Positions 8,563 to 15,475 of a stretch of DNA of 64,000 nt are shown here, piece by piece. A model generated the notes under the pieces. That model had not been told where the DNA came from and did not search any database. It saw only the letters and a program-made list of their open reading frames with translations. Source of the stretch: Streptomyces sp. NBC_01571 (GTDB taxonomy: Bacteria > Actinomycetota > Actinomycetes > Streptomycetales > Streptomycetaceae); contig NZ_JAPEPZ010000001.1 in NCBI RefSeq assembly GCF_026339875.1, positions 7,812,001 through 7,876,000 on the forward strand, given 5' to 3'. The position numbers and the translations under genes are program-made. Within the stretch, counting starts at the first letter, position 1; every line of letters begins with the position of its first letter.

Positions 8563-9583
8563 CCACGGATCCGAGCACGCGCAGCGGCACGAGCACGGCC
8601 CGGGGAGTCATGGCGGCCACTCGCACGGTGTGTCGGCGGGCGCCGACGGCCGCTGGCTGGCGATCGCGCTCGGCCTCATCACCGCGTTCATGGCGGTCGA
8701 GGTCGTCGTCGGTGTCCTCGCCGGTTCACTGGCCCTCATCTCCGACGCCGCGCACATGCTCACCGACGCCGCGTCCATCGTGCTCTCCCTGATCGCCATG
8801 CGGCTCGCCGCGCGTCCAGCCCGTGGCGGCTTCACGTACGGCCTCAAGCGGGCGGAGATCCTCTCGGCCCAGGCGAACGGCCTGACGCTGCTGCTGCTCG
8901 GGGCCTGGCTGGCGTACGAGTCCGTGCGCCGGCTCATCGACCCGCCCGCGGTCGAGGGCGGGCTGATGCTCATCACGGCCCTCGTCGGCATCGCCGTGAA
9001 CGTGGCCGCCACCTGGTGCATCTCCCGGGCCAACCGCTCCTCGCTCAACGTCGAGGGCGCCTACCAGCACATCCTCAACGACCTGTTCGCCTTCGTCGGC
9101 ACCGCGGTCGCCGCGCTGGTGATCGTCCTGACCGGCTTCAGCCGTGCCGACCCGATCGCCACGCTGATGGTGGTGGCCCTGATGGCGAAGGCGGGGTACG
9201 GGCTTCTGCGTGATTCCGGCCGCATCTTCCTGGAGGCCGCGCCCACGGACGTCGACCCGGACGAGCTCGGCGACCGGCTCGTCGCGCTGGCGGCCGTCGT
9301 CGAGGTGCACGACCTGCACGTCTGGCAGATCACCTCCGGCCAGGCGGCCCTGTCCGCGCACGTTCTGGTCGAGCCCGCCGGCGACTGCCACGCCGTCCGC
9401 CGGGACCTCGAGGAACTGCTGCGCCAGGACTACGGCATCACGCACACCACGCTCCAGGTCGACCACGCCTCGGAGCAGGTGTTTCAGGTGGCGCTCCCCG
9501 GGGACCGCAAGCTCCTCGACGACCCGGGGCACTGCGAGGACGCGCACGGGCCGGTCCACCGGGACGAGCCGCACGAACACTGA
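8543..9583 (+). CDS. Cation diffusion facilitator, CzcD-like zinc/divalent metal exporter
   Basis: About 346 aa. The N-terminal ~28 residues are a cytoplasmic His-rich segment (HGHDHGSEHAQRHEHGPGSH). About six membrane segments follow, with the metal-site motifs SDAAHMLTDA in TM2 and HILNDLFAF in TM5. The C-terminal ~90 residues form the cytoplasmic dimer domain (VEVHDLHVWQITSG). It exports Zn2+ or similar ions in exchange for protons. The ATG at 8543 is chosen over one 26 codons upstream because the His-rich start is typical; a GGGGGAA sequence lies about 12 nt before it. A second, distinct CDF gene follows convergently. Confidence 0.92.
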   Translation: MSDHGHDHGSEHAQRHEHGPGSHGGHSHGVSAGADGRWLAIALGLITAFMAVEVVVGVLAGSLALISDAAHMLTDAASIVLSLIAMRLAARPARGGFTYGLKRAEILSAQANGLTLLLLGAWLAYESVRRLIDPPAVEGGLMLITALVGIAVNVAATWCISRANRSSLNVEGAYQHILNDLFAFVGTAVAALVIVLTGFSRADPIATLMVVALMAKAGYGLLRDSGRIFLEAAPTDVDPDELGDRLVALAAVVEVHDLHVWQITSGQAALSAHVLVEPAGDCHAVRRDLEELLRQDYGITHTTLQVDHASEQVFQVALPGDRKLLDDPGHCEDAHGPVHRDEPHEH

Positions 9584-9685
9584 GCGGCGGGCAGGGCGGG
9601 CAAGACGGCTACGACAGGCAGGGCGGCTACGGCGGACATGGCGGCCGGTTCCGGCCGAGGTGTGATCGGCCTGCGCCTGGCCGAC

Positions 9686-11023
9686 TCATGTGTGGTCGGC
9701 CCTCATGTGTGGTCGGCCTGTGTGTTGGCCTCGAATGCGGTCGCCCCGTGTGCGCTGGTTCCACGTCGGGTGGGACGGTGCGCCGTGGGCGGGCGCCGGA
9801 CCATCCGACGCGTGACCCCCCGACGGGTGATGCGCGGACGTGTGATCCCCGGACGTGTGATGCCTCGACGTGTGATCCGCCGACGTGTGATGCCTCGACG
9901 TGTGATGCGCCAACACCAGGTGCGGATCGGCCTCGCCGGGGGAGGTTGCCGGATCGGCGTGCACCAGGGCGGCGTCGAGCTTGGGCACCGTGTGCAGCAG
10001 GGCGTGCTCGCACGCGACCGCGACCGCGTGTGCCGCGCGTACGGACAGCTCCCCGTCGACGACGACGGCGACCTCGGCGCGCAGCCGGTGGCCGATCCAG
10101 CGCAACCGCAGTTCGCTCACCGCGCGTACACCGTCGACCGTCAGCAGCGCCGTCTCCGCGGAGTCGACGAGGGCCGGGTCGACGGCGTCCATGACCCGCC
10201 GGAAGACCTCGCGGGCGGCGTCCCGCAGCACGAGCAGGATGGCCGCCGTGATCAGCAGTCCGACGATCGGGTCCGCCGCCCGCCAGCCGAGCGCCGCGCC
10301 ACCGGCCCCGAACAGGACGGCGAGCGAGGTGAACCCGTCCGTACGGGCGTGGAGACCGTCGGCGACCAGGGCTGCGGAGCCGATCTCCCGGCCGACGCGG
10401 ATGCGGTAGCGGGCCACCCACTCGTTGCCGACGAACCCGGCGACGGCCGCGGCGGCCACCACCGGGACGTGCTGGATGTCGCGGGGGTCGAGGAGCCGCT
10501 CCACGGCGGCCCAGGCGGCGAAGACCGCGGACGCCGTGATCGTCAGCAGGATGGCGATGCCGGCCAGGTCCTCGGCGCGTCCGTAGCCGTAGGTGAAGCG
10601 ACGGTTGGCGGCGCGGCGGCCCAGGACGAAGGCGATACCGAGGGGAACGGCGGTGAGCGCGTCCGCTGCGTTGTGCACGGTGTCGCCCAGCAGCGCGACC
10701 GACCCGGAGACCATGACGATCACCGCCTGGACGAGCGCCGTCGCGCCGAGCACGGCCAGCGAGACCCACAGGGCCCGCATGCCCCGGGCGGAGGACTCCA
10801 GTGCGGCGTCCACCTTGTCGGCCGCCTCGTGCGAGTGCGGCGTCAGCAGATGCCGCAGCCGGTGATCGAGCCGCTGCCGTCGGCGGGCCTTCGGCCCTGG
10901 AACGCCGGGAGCGTGCCCGTGCCCGTGCTCTTGCCCGTGGCTGTGTTCCTGCCCGTGCTCGTGCTCGAGCCCGTCCTCGTGGCTGTGCGGGTGTGCGTGA
11001 CCGTGCGCGTGGTGGTGGCTCAC
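9686..11023 (-). CDS. Cation diffusion facilitator with His-rich tails at both ends
   Basis: About 445 aa from a GTG at 11023 that follows GGAAAGGGG. N-terminal His-rich stretches (SHHHAHGHAHPHSHEDG, then QEHSHGQEHGHGH) precede the membrane part. The metal motif is LLGDTVHNAADAL in TM2, and the cytoplasmic domain contains VRAVSELRLRWIGHRLRAEV. A second His-rich tail follows position ~350, built from short H-T-S-x-H units encoded by tandem 15-bp repeats. The family exports Zn2+, Cd2+, Co2+ or Ni2+. It is divergent from an ArsR-type repressor, which probably controls it. The repeat-built C-terminal tail is unusual for the family. Confidence 0.9.
   Translation of the reverse strand: MSHHHAHGHAHPHSHEDGLEHEHGQEHSHGQEHGHGHAPGVPGPKARRRQRLDHRLRHLLTPHSHEAADKVDAALESSARGMRALWVSLAVLGATALVQAVIVMVSGSVALLGDTVHNAADALTAVPLGIAFVLGRRAANRRFTYGYGRAEDLAGIAILLTITASAVFAAWAAVERLLDPRDIQHVPVVAAAAVAGFVGNEWVARYRIRVGREIGSAALVADGLHARTDGFTSLAVLFGAGGAALGWRAADPIVGLLITAAILLVLRDAAREVFRRVMDAVDPALVDSAETALLTVDGVRAVSELRLRWIGHRLRAEVAVVVDGELSVRAAHAVAVACEHALLHTVPKLDAALVHADPATSPGEADPHLVLAHHTSRHHTSADHTSRHHTSGDHTSAHHPSGGHASDGPAPAHGAPSHPTWNQRTRGDRIRGQHTGRPHMRADHT
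9806..9910. repeat. Seven tandem 15-bp units inside the CDF gene
   Basis: Seven head-to-tail copies of a 15-bp unit close to CGACGTGTGATGCCT (plus strand), differing at a few positions. Because 15 is a multiple of three, copy-number change keeps the frame and lengthens or shortens the His-Thr-Ser tail of the exporter. Confidence 0.9.
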
Positions 11024-11115
11024 GTGGGTCCCCTTTCCGGGCCGTCCGGTACGCGGGCGGGAAGGCGGCGCGGCAGCGGTGGACACGTGGGTGCCCACCG
11101 CTCCATTATGTGCAT
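11024..11115. promoter_or_regulatory. Divergent promoter region of CDF exporter and ArsR repressor
   Basis: A 92-bp spacer separates the two start codons. An AT-rich patch at about 11104-11118 (CATTATGTGCATATGAG) has the look of an ArsR/SmtB imperfect inverted repeat (TATG-N2-CATA) and reaches the ATG of the repressor, as expected for an autoregulated site. No -35/-10 pair is certain. Confidence 0.45.
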
Positions 11116-11475
11116 ATGAGCGCACGCATGCATCTGTCACCTGCCACCGATGCGCACCCGCGCACACCCGGCGAGGAGCAGTTCGCCCTCGCCGCCGAAC
11201 TGCTCGCCCTCCTCGGTGACCGCACCCGCCTGGTGCTGCTGCACGCACTGGCCGAGGGCGAGGCCGACGTCACCACGCTCACGGAGACCTGCGGGGCCGC
11301 CCGTCCCGCCGTGAGCCAGCACCTGGCCCGGCTCCGTCTGGCGGGACTCGTGACCACCCGCAAGGAGGGCCGCCGGGTCGTCTACGCCCTGCGCGACGGC
11401 CACCTGCGCCGGGTGGTGGACGAGGCCCTCAACCTGGCCGACCCCAGGATCAGCGACCGTCCCGCGCACGACTGA
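11116..11475 (+). CDS. ArsR/SmtB-family metal-responsive repressor
   Basis: About 119 aa, one winged-helix domain: ALLGDRTRLVLLHALAEGE, recognition helix ARPAVSQHLARLRLAGLV, wing TRKEGRRVVYAL. The sensor helix reads DGHLRRVVDEALNLAD. Asp and His at its start match the first half of the alpha-5 zinc site of CzrA/SmtB, but the two downstream His ligands of that site are replaced by Asn and Asp. It is divergent from a CDF exporter, so it most likely represses it until metal binds. The ATG at 11116 is chosen from family length. A nearby downstream ATG (11128) is possible. Confidence 0.88.
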   Translation: MSARMHLSPATDAHPRTPGEEQFALAAELLALLGDRTRLVLLHALAEGEADVTTLTETCGAARPAVSQHLARLRLAGLVTTRKEGRRVVYALRDGHLRRVVDEALNLADPRISDRPAHD

Positions 11476-11628
11476 CACGACGGACACGACCGACAGGGCT
11501 GGCAGGGCCGTCAGGGCCGACAGGGCTGAGGTGTCCGAAGCGACGTTCGCGCGTGCCGCCTCCACGGTGACCCGGTAGGTTGCCGCCACATGTTGAACCC
11601 ACCGACGCCCGCGCGAAGGGAAAGGGAG

Positions 11629-12492
11629 ATGTCCGAGGCCATGGGCACCGAGGTGACGGAGAGCGAGCTGGAACTGGCCGGCGGGCGCAGACTGCACGTC
11701 TACGACACCGGCGCCGCCGGATCCGATCGCCTCGTCGTTTTCTGGCACCACGGCACGCCCAACATCGGAGCGCCGCCCGAGCCCCTCTTCGCCGCCGCCG
11801 AGCGACTGGGCCTCCGGTGGGTGTCGTACGACCGCCCCGGCTACGGCGGTTCGACCCCGCTGCCGGGCCGGAACGCGGCGTCGGCGGCCGCCGACGTCAC
11901 CCGGATCGCGGACGCGCTGGACATCGACCGTTTCGCGCTCATGGGCCACTCGGGCGGCGGAACGCACGCGCTGGCGTGCGCGGCCCTGCTGCCGGAACGG
12001 GTGCTCGGCACGGTGAGCGTGGCGGGGCCGGCCCCCTTCGGCGCCGAGGGGCTCGACTGGTTCGCGGGCATGAACGAGTCCGGTCGGGCGTCGCTGACCG
12101 CGGCCGTCGCGGGTCGCGAGGCGAAGGCGCGCCACGAGGCGCGAGCGTCGTACGACCCGGACATGTTCACCGCGGCCGACCACGCCGCCCTCGCCGGTGA
12201 GTGGTCCTGGTTCCACGATGTCGTCGGTCCCGCCGTCGAAGCGGGCCCGGGCGGCCTGATCGACGACGACCTGGCCTACGTCGGCGCGTGGGGATGCGAT
12301 CCACGGTCGATCACGGGCCCGGTGCTCCTCCTCCACGGCGGCGAGGACAGGGTCGTCCCCTCGTCCCACAGCCGGTGGCTCGCGAGCCGGTGCCCCCGCT
12401 CGGAACTGGGTCTCCACCCGGCGGACGGTCATCTCTCCGTCCTGCGCCATGCCGTCGCCGCGCTGGAATGGCTCGCCCGTCTCCGTCGCTGA
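11629..12492 (+). CDS. Alpha/beta hydrolase
   Basis: About 287 aa. It shows WHHGTPNIGAPPEP (oxyanion region), DRPGYGGS, the nucleophile elbow GHSGGG near residue 105, the acid in LLLHGGEDRVVP and the catalytic His in PADGHLSVL. This is the proline-iminopeptidase/haloperoxidase-like branch of the fold with no signal peptide. The start at 11629 follows AAGGGAAAGGGAG; an ATG 13 codons earlier lacks a comparable site. It stands alone on the plus strand between the ArsR gene and a phospholipid-type synthase. The 153 bp upstream contain short CAGGGC-type repeats only. The substrate is unknown. Confidence 0.85.
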   Translation: MSEAMGTEVTESELELAGGRRLHVYDTGAAGSDRLVVFWHHGTPNIGAPPEPLFAAAERLGLRWVSYDRPGYGGSTPLPGRNAASAAADVTRIADALDIDRFALMGHSGGGTHALACAALLPERVLGTVSVAGPAPFGAEGLDWFAGMNESGRASLTAAVAGREAKARHEARASYDPDMFTAADHAALAGEWSWFHDVVGPAVEAGPGGLIDDDLAYVGAWGCDPRSITGPVLLLHGGEDRVVPSSHSRWLASRCPRSELGLHPADGHLSVLRHAVAALEWLARLRR

Positions 12493-12682
12493 ACCGGGCT
12501 CGCCGCCCCGGGAAGGGTGCGGCCGGGCCAGGACGTGTCACCGGCTCCGCGGCCGGGGTGACGGTCGCGTCGCCGCCGGGCGCACGGACGGGGACGCGGG
12601 CGCGTCCGCCGCGGCACGGCCCCATCCTCGTGGCGACACCCCCGGCTTGCGGTGAGTTCTCCGATCGTTCGTCATCGCGCGC

Positions 12683-12696
12683 CATCACCTGTGATG
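12683..12696. promoter_or_regulatory. Palindrome CATCAC-CT-GTGATG upstream of the CDP-alcohol transferase
   Basis: A perfect 6-bp inverted repeat with a 2-nt centre sits 50 bp before the ATG of the transferase, in an otherwise featureless 253-bp gap. It could be an operator; the cognate regulator is unknown. Confidence 0.3.
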
Positions 12697-12745
12697 ATGT
12701 GGATCACGGGAACGACCGGTGAGGTCATGAGGTCCGGGGGGATCG

Positions 12746-13465
12746 ATGAGCAGTACGGCGTCGGCGCTGATACGGCTGAAGTCCGCGCAGAAGAGCGCGA
12801 AGGGGGTATCCCTGTATTCGCGGTTCGTGAACCGGCCCGCGGGCCGGTATCTCGCCGCCGGGGCGTACCGGTTGGGACTGACGCCCAATCACGTCACGTT
12901 GATCAGTGCGGCGTTCAGCTTCGCGGCGGTCGCGGTGGCGGCGCTCGCCGTGCCCACCTGGACCGCCGGTCTCGTGGTGTGGCTCGGGCTCGCCGTGGGC
13001 TTCGCCTTCGACTCCGCGGACGGGCAGCTCGCCCGGTTGCGCGGCGGCGGCAGCGCGGCGGGCGAATGGCTCGACCACGTGGTCGACTGCGCCAAGATCA
13101 CCGCTCTGCACACCGCCGTGCTGCTCACCTTCTACCGGCACCCCGGTCACTTCGGGACCGAGGCCGACGGCTGGCTGCTGGTGCCGCTCGGCTTCCAACT
13201 CGTCGCCGTCGTGACGTTCTTCGGCGGGCTGCTGACCGAGCAGCTCAAGCCCAAGGCGGCCCCGGGCGACGGGGGCCCGCCCTCCGCGGCACGCGCGGTG
13301 GCTCTGCTCCCGGTCGACCACGGGGTGTTCTGCCTGGTCTTCCTGCTGCTCGGCGGCGGCAGCGACTTCCGGTGGGCCTACACCGTCCTCGCCGTCGCCG
13401 CCGCGCTCTTCCTCGTCGCCTTCCTCACCAAGTGGTTCCGGGAGCTGTCCGCAGTTCGTCGTTGA
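12746..13465 (+). CDS. CDP-alcohol phosphatidyltransferase family membrane enzyme
   Basis: 239 aa. The family signature D-x2-D-G-x2-A-R-x8-G-x3-D-x3-D is complete near residues 91-113 (FDSADGQLARLR, then GEWLDHVVD). About six hydrophobic segments follow or flank it. The family transfers a phospho-alcohol between a CDP-linked donor and a hydroxyl acceptor in the membrane. The last 41 bp overlap the 3' end of a convergent cytidylyltransferase gene, an enzyme type that makes CDP-linked substrates. This suggests a matched donor-maker and transferase pair. The exact alcohol (inositol phosphate, glycerol or another polyol) cannot be read from the sequence. Confidence 0.9.
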   Translation: MSSTASALIRLKSAQKSAKGVSLYSRFVNRPAGRYLAAGAYRLGLTPNHVTLISAAFSFAAVAVAALAVPTWTAGLVVWLGLAVGFAFDSADGQLARLRGGGSAAGEWLDHVVDCAKITALHTAVLLTFYRHPGHFGTEADGWLLVPLGFQLVAVVTFFGGLLTEQLKPKAAPGDGGPPSAARAVALLPVDHGVFCLVFLLLGGGSDFRWAYTVLAVAAALFLVAFLTKWFRELSAVRR

Positions 13466-13904
13466 ACCGCGTCCCGTCCAGGGCGTCGATGGCGCGTCGC
13501 AGCTGGGTGCTCGACGTGTGCACGGTGTACGGGAAGTAGACGACGTCCACCCCCACGGCGGCGAAGTCCCGCTCCAGCCGCTCCCCCTTCGGCGTGTCCC
13601 TCCAGTCGTCGCCCTTGAACAGGACGTCGAAGCGGACCTGCTTCCACGTCTCCAGCTTGTTCGGCACGGTCTCCACGAACGCGGCGTCCACGTACTTGAT
13701 GCTCCGGACGATCTCCAGCCGCTCCACCAGCGGGATCATCGGCAGCCTCCCCTTGGCGTTCTCGGCCATCTCGTCCGAGACCACGCCGGCCACCAGGTAG
13801 TCGCACTGGGCACGTGCGTGCCGCAGGATGTTCAAGTGCCCGATGTGGAAAAGATCGTAGGCGCCCGGCGCGTAGCCCACGCGGTACGGCTTGCTCGATG
13901 GCAC
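13425..13904 (-). CDS. Cytidylyltransferase-like nucleotidyltransferase (glycerol-3-phosphate cytidylyltransferase family)
   Basis: About 159 aa. It has the nucleotide-binding motif YAPGAYDLFHIGHLNIL (HxGH) near the N-terminus, a KGDDW motif near residue 100 and the closing TSSTQLRR (family xSSTxxR). Such enzymes join CTP or ATP to a sugar- or polyol-phosphate. The GTG at 13904 is preferred over an ATG 13 codons upstream because GAGGGGGG lies 8 nt before it. The gene is convergent with, and overlaps by 41 bp, a CDP-alcohol phosphatidyltransferase, and is divergent from the first gene of the polysaccharide locus. Its product may feed either the transferase or the polymer. Confidence 0.88.
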   Translation of the reverse strand: MPSSKPYRVGYAPGAYDLFHIGHLNILRHARAQCDYLVAGVVSDEMAENAKGRLPMIPLVERLEIVRSIKYVDAAFVETVPNKLETWKQVRFDVLFKGDDWRDTPKGERLERDFAAVGVDVVYFPYTVHTSSTQLRRAIDALDGTRFNDELRTAPGTTW

Positions 13905-13978
13905 AGATGCCCCCCTCGATCGATACTGTCCCCCAATGCGCACCCCTTTGCGCGGGATGCACGGACTTTGACGATAGC

Positions 13979-14029
13979 GTTCATGCTAGGTGCAGGAAGG
14001 GTGAACAATTAGGGTGCGTCCTGGTTCAC
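13979..14029. promoter_or_regulatory. Alternating GTTCA / TGAAC half-sites in the divergent promoter
   Basis: Three half-sites alternate in orientation: GTTCA at 13979-13983, GTGAAC at 14001-14006 and GTTCAC at 14024-14029. They lie in the 212-bp gap between the cytidylyltransferase and the first polysaccharide gene, and a TTGACG hexamer sits just upstream (13968-13973). They could be an operator controlling both directions. Confidence 0.3.
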
Positions 14030-14116
14030 TTCTGATGAGTGTGTGAAACCCGGGGCCCGTTGGGCGCGGACACACAGGGGAGGCCGCGCAGTCGGCCGGG
14101 GGAAAGGTTTCGTCGC

Positions 14117-15475
14117 GTGACAGAGACCCACGACGGGCGCAGCCGTCGGGACGGGCGCGGGACCGCTCACGCAGCGGCCTCGATACCGGAGCAGCGCACC
14201 AGCGAGCCGGACGGCCTCGCGCTGACCGGCAAGGAGAGCGAACTCGCCTCCTCCAGACGCCGGCTGCTCCTGGTGTCCACCAACTACGCGCCCGAGCACA
14301 CCGGTATCGGACCGTACGCGACCGGCATCGCCGAGCACTGGGCGAGCCGCGGGCACGACACCCACGTTCTCGCGGGTCTGCCGCACTACCCCTCCTGGCG
14401 CCTCGACCCCGCCTACCGCCGGGTGTGGCGGGCCACCGAACAGCGTGCCGGAGTCACCGTGCACCGTCGCCGGCACAGCGTCCCACCGCGGCAGAGCGCC
14501 CTGCGCAGAGCCCTGTTCGAGAGCTCGATCCTCGCGCACGGGTTCTTCGCTCCACCCCGCACCGGCCGCCTCGACGCCGTGCTCGCCCAACTGCCCAGCC
14601 TTGCCGGGGGAGTGCTCGGCGCGCGGATCGCCGCCCGGTACCACGCGCCCTACGTGCCGGTCGTGCAGGACCTCATGGGTGCCGCCGCCGCACAGTCCGG
14701 CATCCAGGGCGGCGGCCGCGCCGCCGAGCTGGCCGAGCGTGCGGAGTCGTGGGTACTGCGGCGTGCCACCCTCGTCGGCGTCATACACGAGACGTTCGTC
14801 GAGCGGGTGCGGGCCATGGGAGTCGATCCCGGACGTATCCGCCTGGTGCCCAACTGGTCGCACATACAGGCCCCTTCGGCACCACGCGCCCGCACCCGTG
14901 AGCGCCTCGGCTGGCGGCCGGAGCAGACCGTGGTGCTGCACTCCGGCAACATGGGCCTCAAGCAGGGGCTGGACGTACTGGTGGAGGCGGCCCGCCGGGA
15001 CCCCGCCACCCGGATCGTGCTGATGGGCGACGGCAACCAGCGCGAGCACCTCGCGCGCGGCGCCGGGGAGCTGCCCAATCTGGAGTTCCTGCCTTCCGTG
15101 GCCGACGCGGACTTCCCGGACGTGCTGGCCGCGGCCGACGTGCTGGCCGTCACCCAGCGGGCCTCCGTGCTCGACATGAGCGTCCCCTCCAAGCTCACCT
15201 CGTACTTCGCGGCCGGCCGCCCGGTGGTCGCTTCTGTCGCGGCCGAAGGCGGCACGGCCCGCGAAGTGCTGCGCTCGGGTGCCGGAATGCTCGTGGAACC
15301 GGAGAATCCCGATCAGTTCCTGACAGCAGTGCGTAGACTCGCCGAAGATCCGGCGATGGCGGACGAGTTGGGCGCGGCGGGACCGCGTCATGTGGCTGCT
15401 CATCTGTCACGGGAGGCGGGTCTCGCGCGGATCGACGCGCTGATCGACGAAGCTTTGGGGGGACTCGGCAGGTGA
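14117..15475 (+). CDS. GT4 glycosyltransferase, WcaI-like
   Basis: About 452 aa. The GT-B fold starts at LLLVSTNYAPEHTGIGPYAT, the WcaI-type opening, with a glycine-rich loop near residue 65. The C-terminal half shows VVLHSGNMGLKQGLDVL and the nucleotide-sugar site SVPSKLTSYFAAGRPVVAS. It probably acts at the cytoplasmic membrane face, adding a sugar to the lipid-linked repeat unit; WcaI is a fucosyltransferase candidate in colanic acid synthesis. The GTG at 14117 follows GGAAAGG; an in-frame ATG 26 codons earlier lacks a site. Its stop overlaps the next GTG (GTGA), so it is translationally coupled to the Wzz-like gene. Confidence 0.9.
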   Translation: MTETHDGRSRRDGRGTAHAAASIPEQRTSEPDGLALTGKESELASSRRRLLLVSTNYAPEHTGIGPYATGIAEHWASRGHDTHVLAGLPHYPSWRLDPAYRRVWRATEQRAGVTVHRRRHSVPPRQSALRRALFESSILAHGFFAPPRTGRLDAVLAQLPSLAGGVLGARIAARYHAPYVPVVQDLMGAAAAQSGIQGGGRAAELAERAESWVLRRATLVGVIHETFVERVRAMGVDPGRIRLVPNWSHIQAPSAPRARTRERLGWRPEQTVVLHSGNMGLKQGLDVLVEAARRDPATRIVLMGDGNQREHLARGAGELPNLEFLPSVADADFPDVLAAADVLAVTQRASVLDMSVPSKLTSYFAAGRPVVASVAAEGGTAREVLRSGAGMLVEPENPDQFLTAVRRLAEDPAMADELGAAGPRHVAAHLSREAGLARIDALIDEALGGLGR

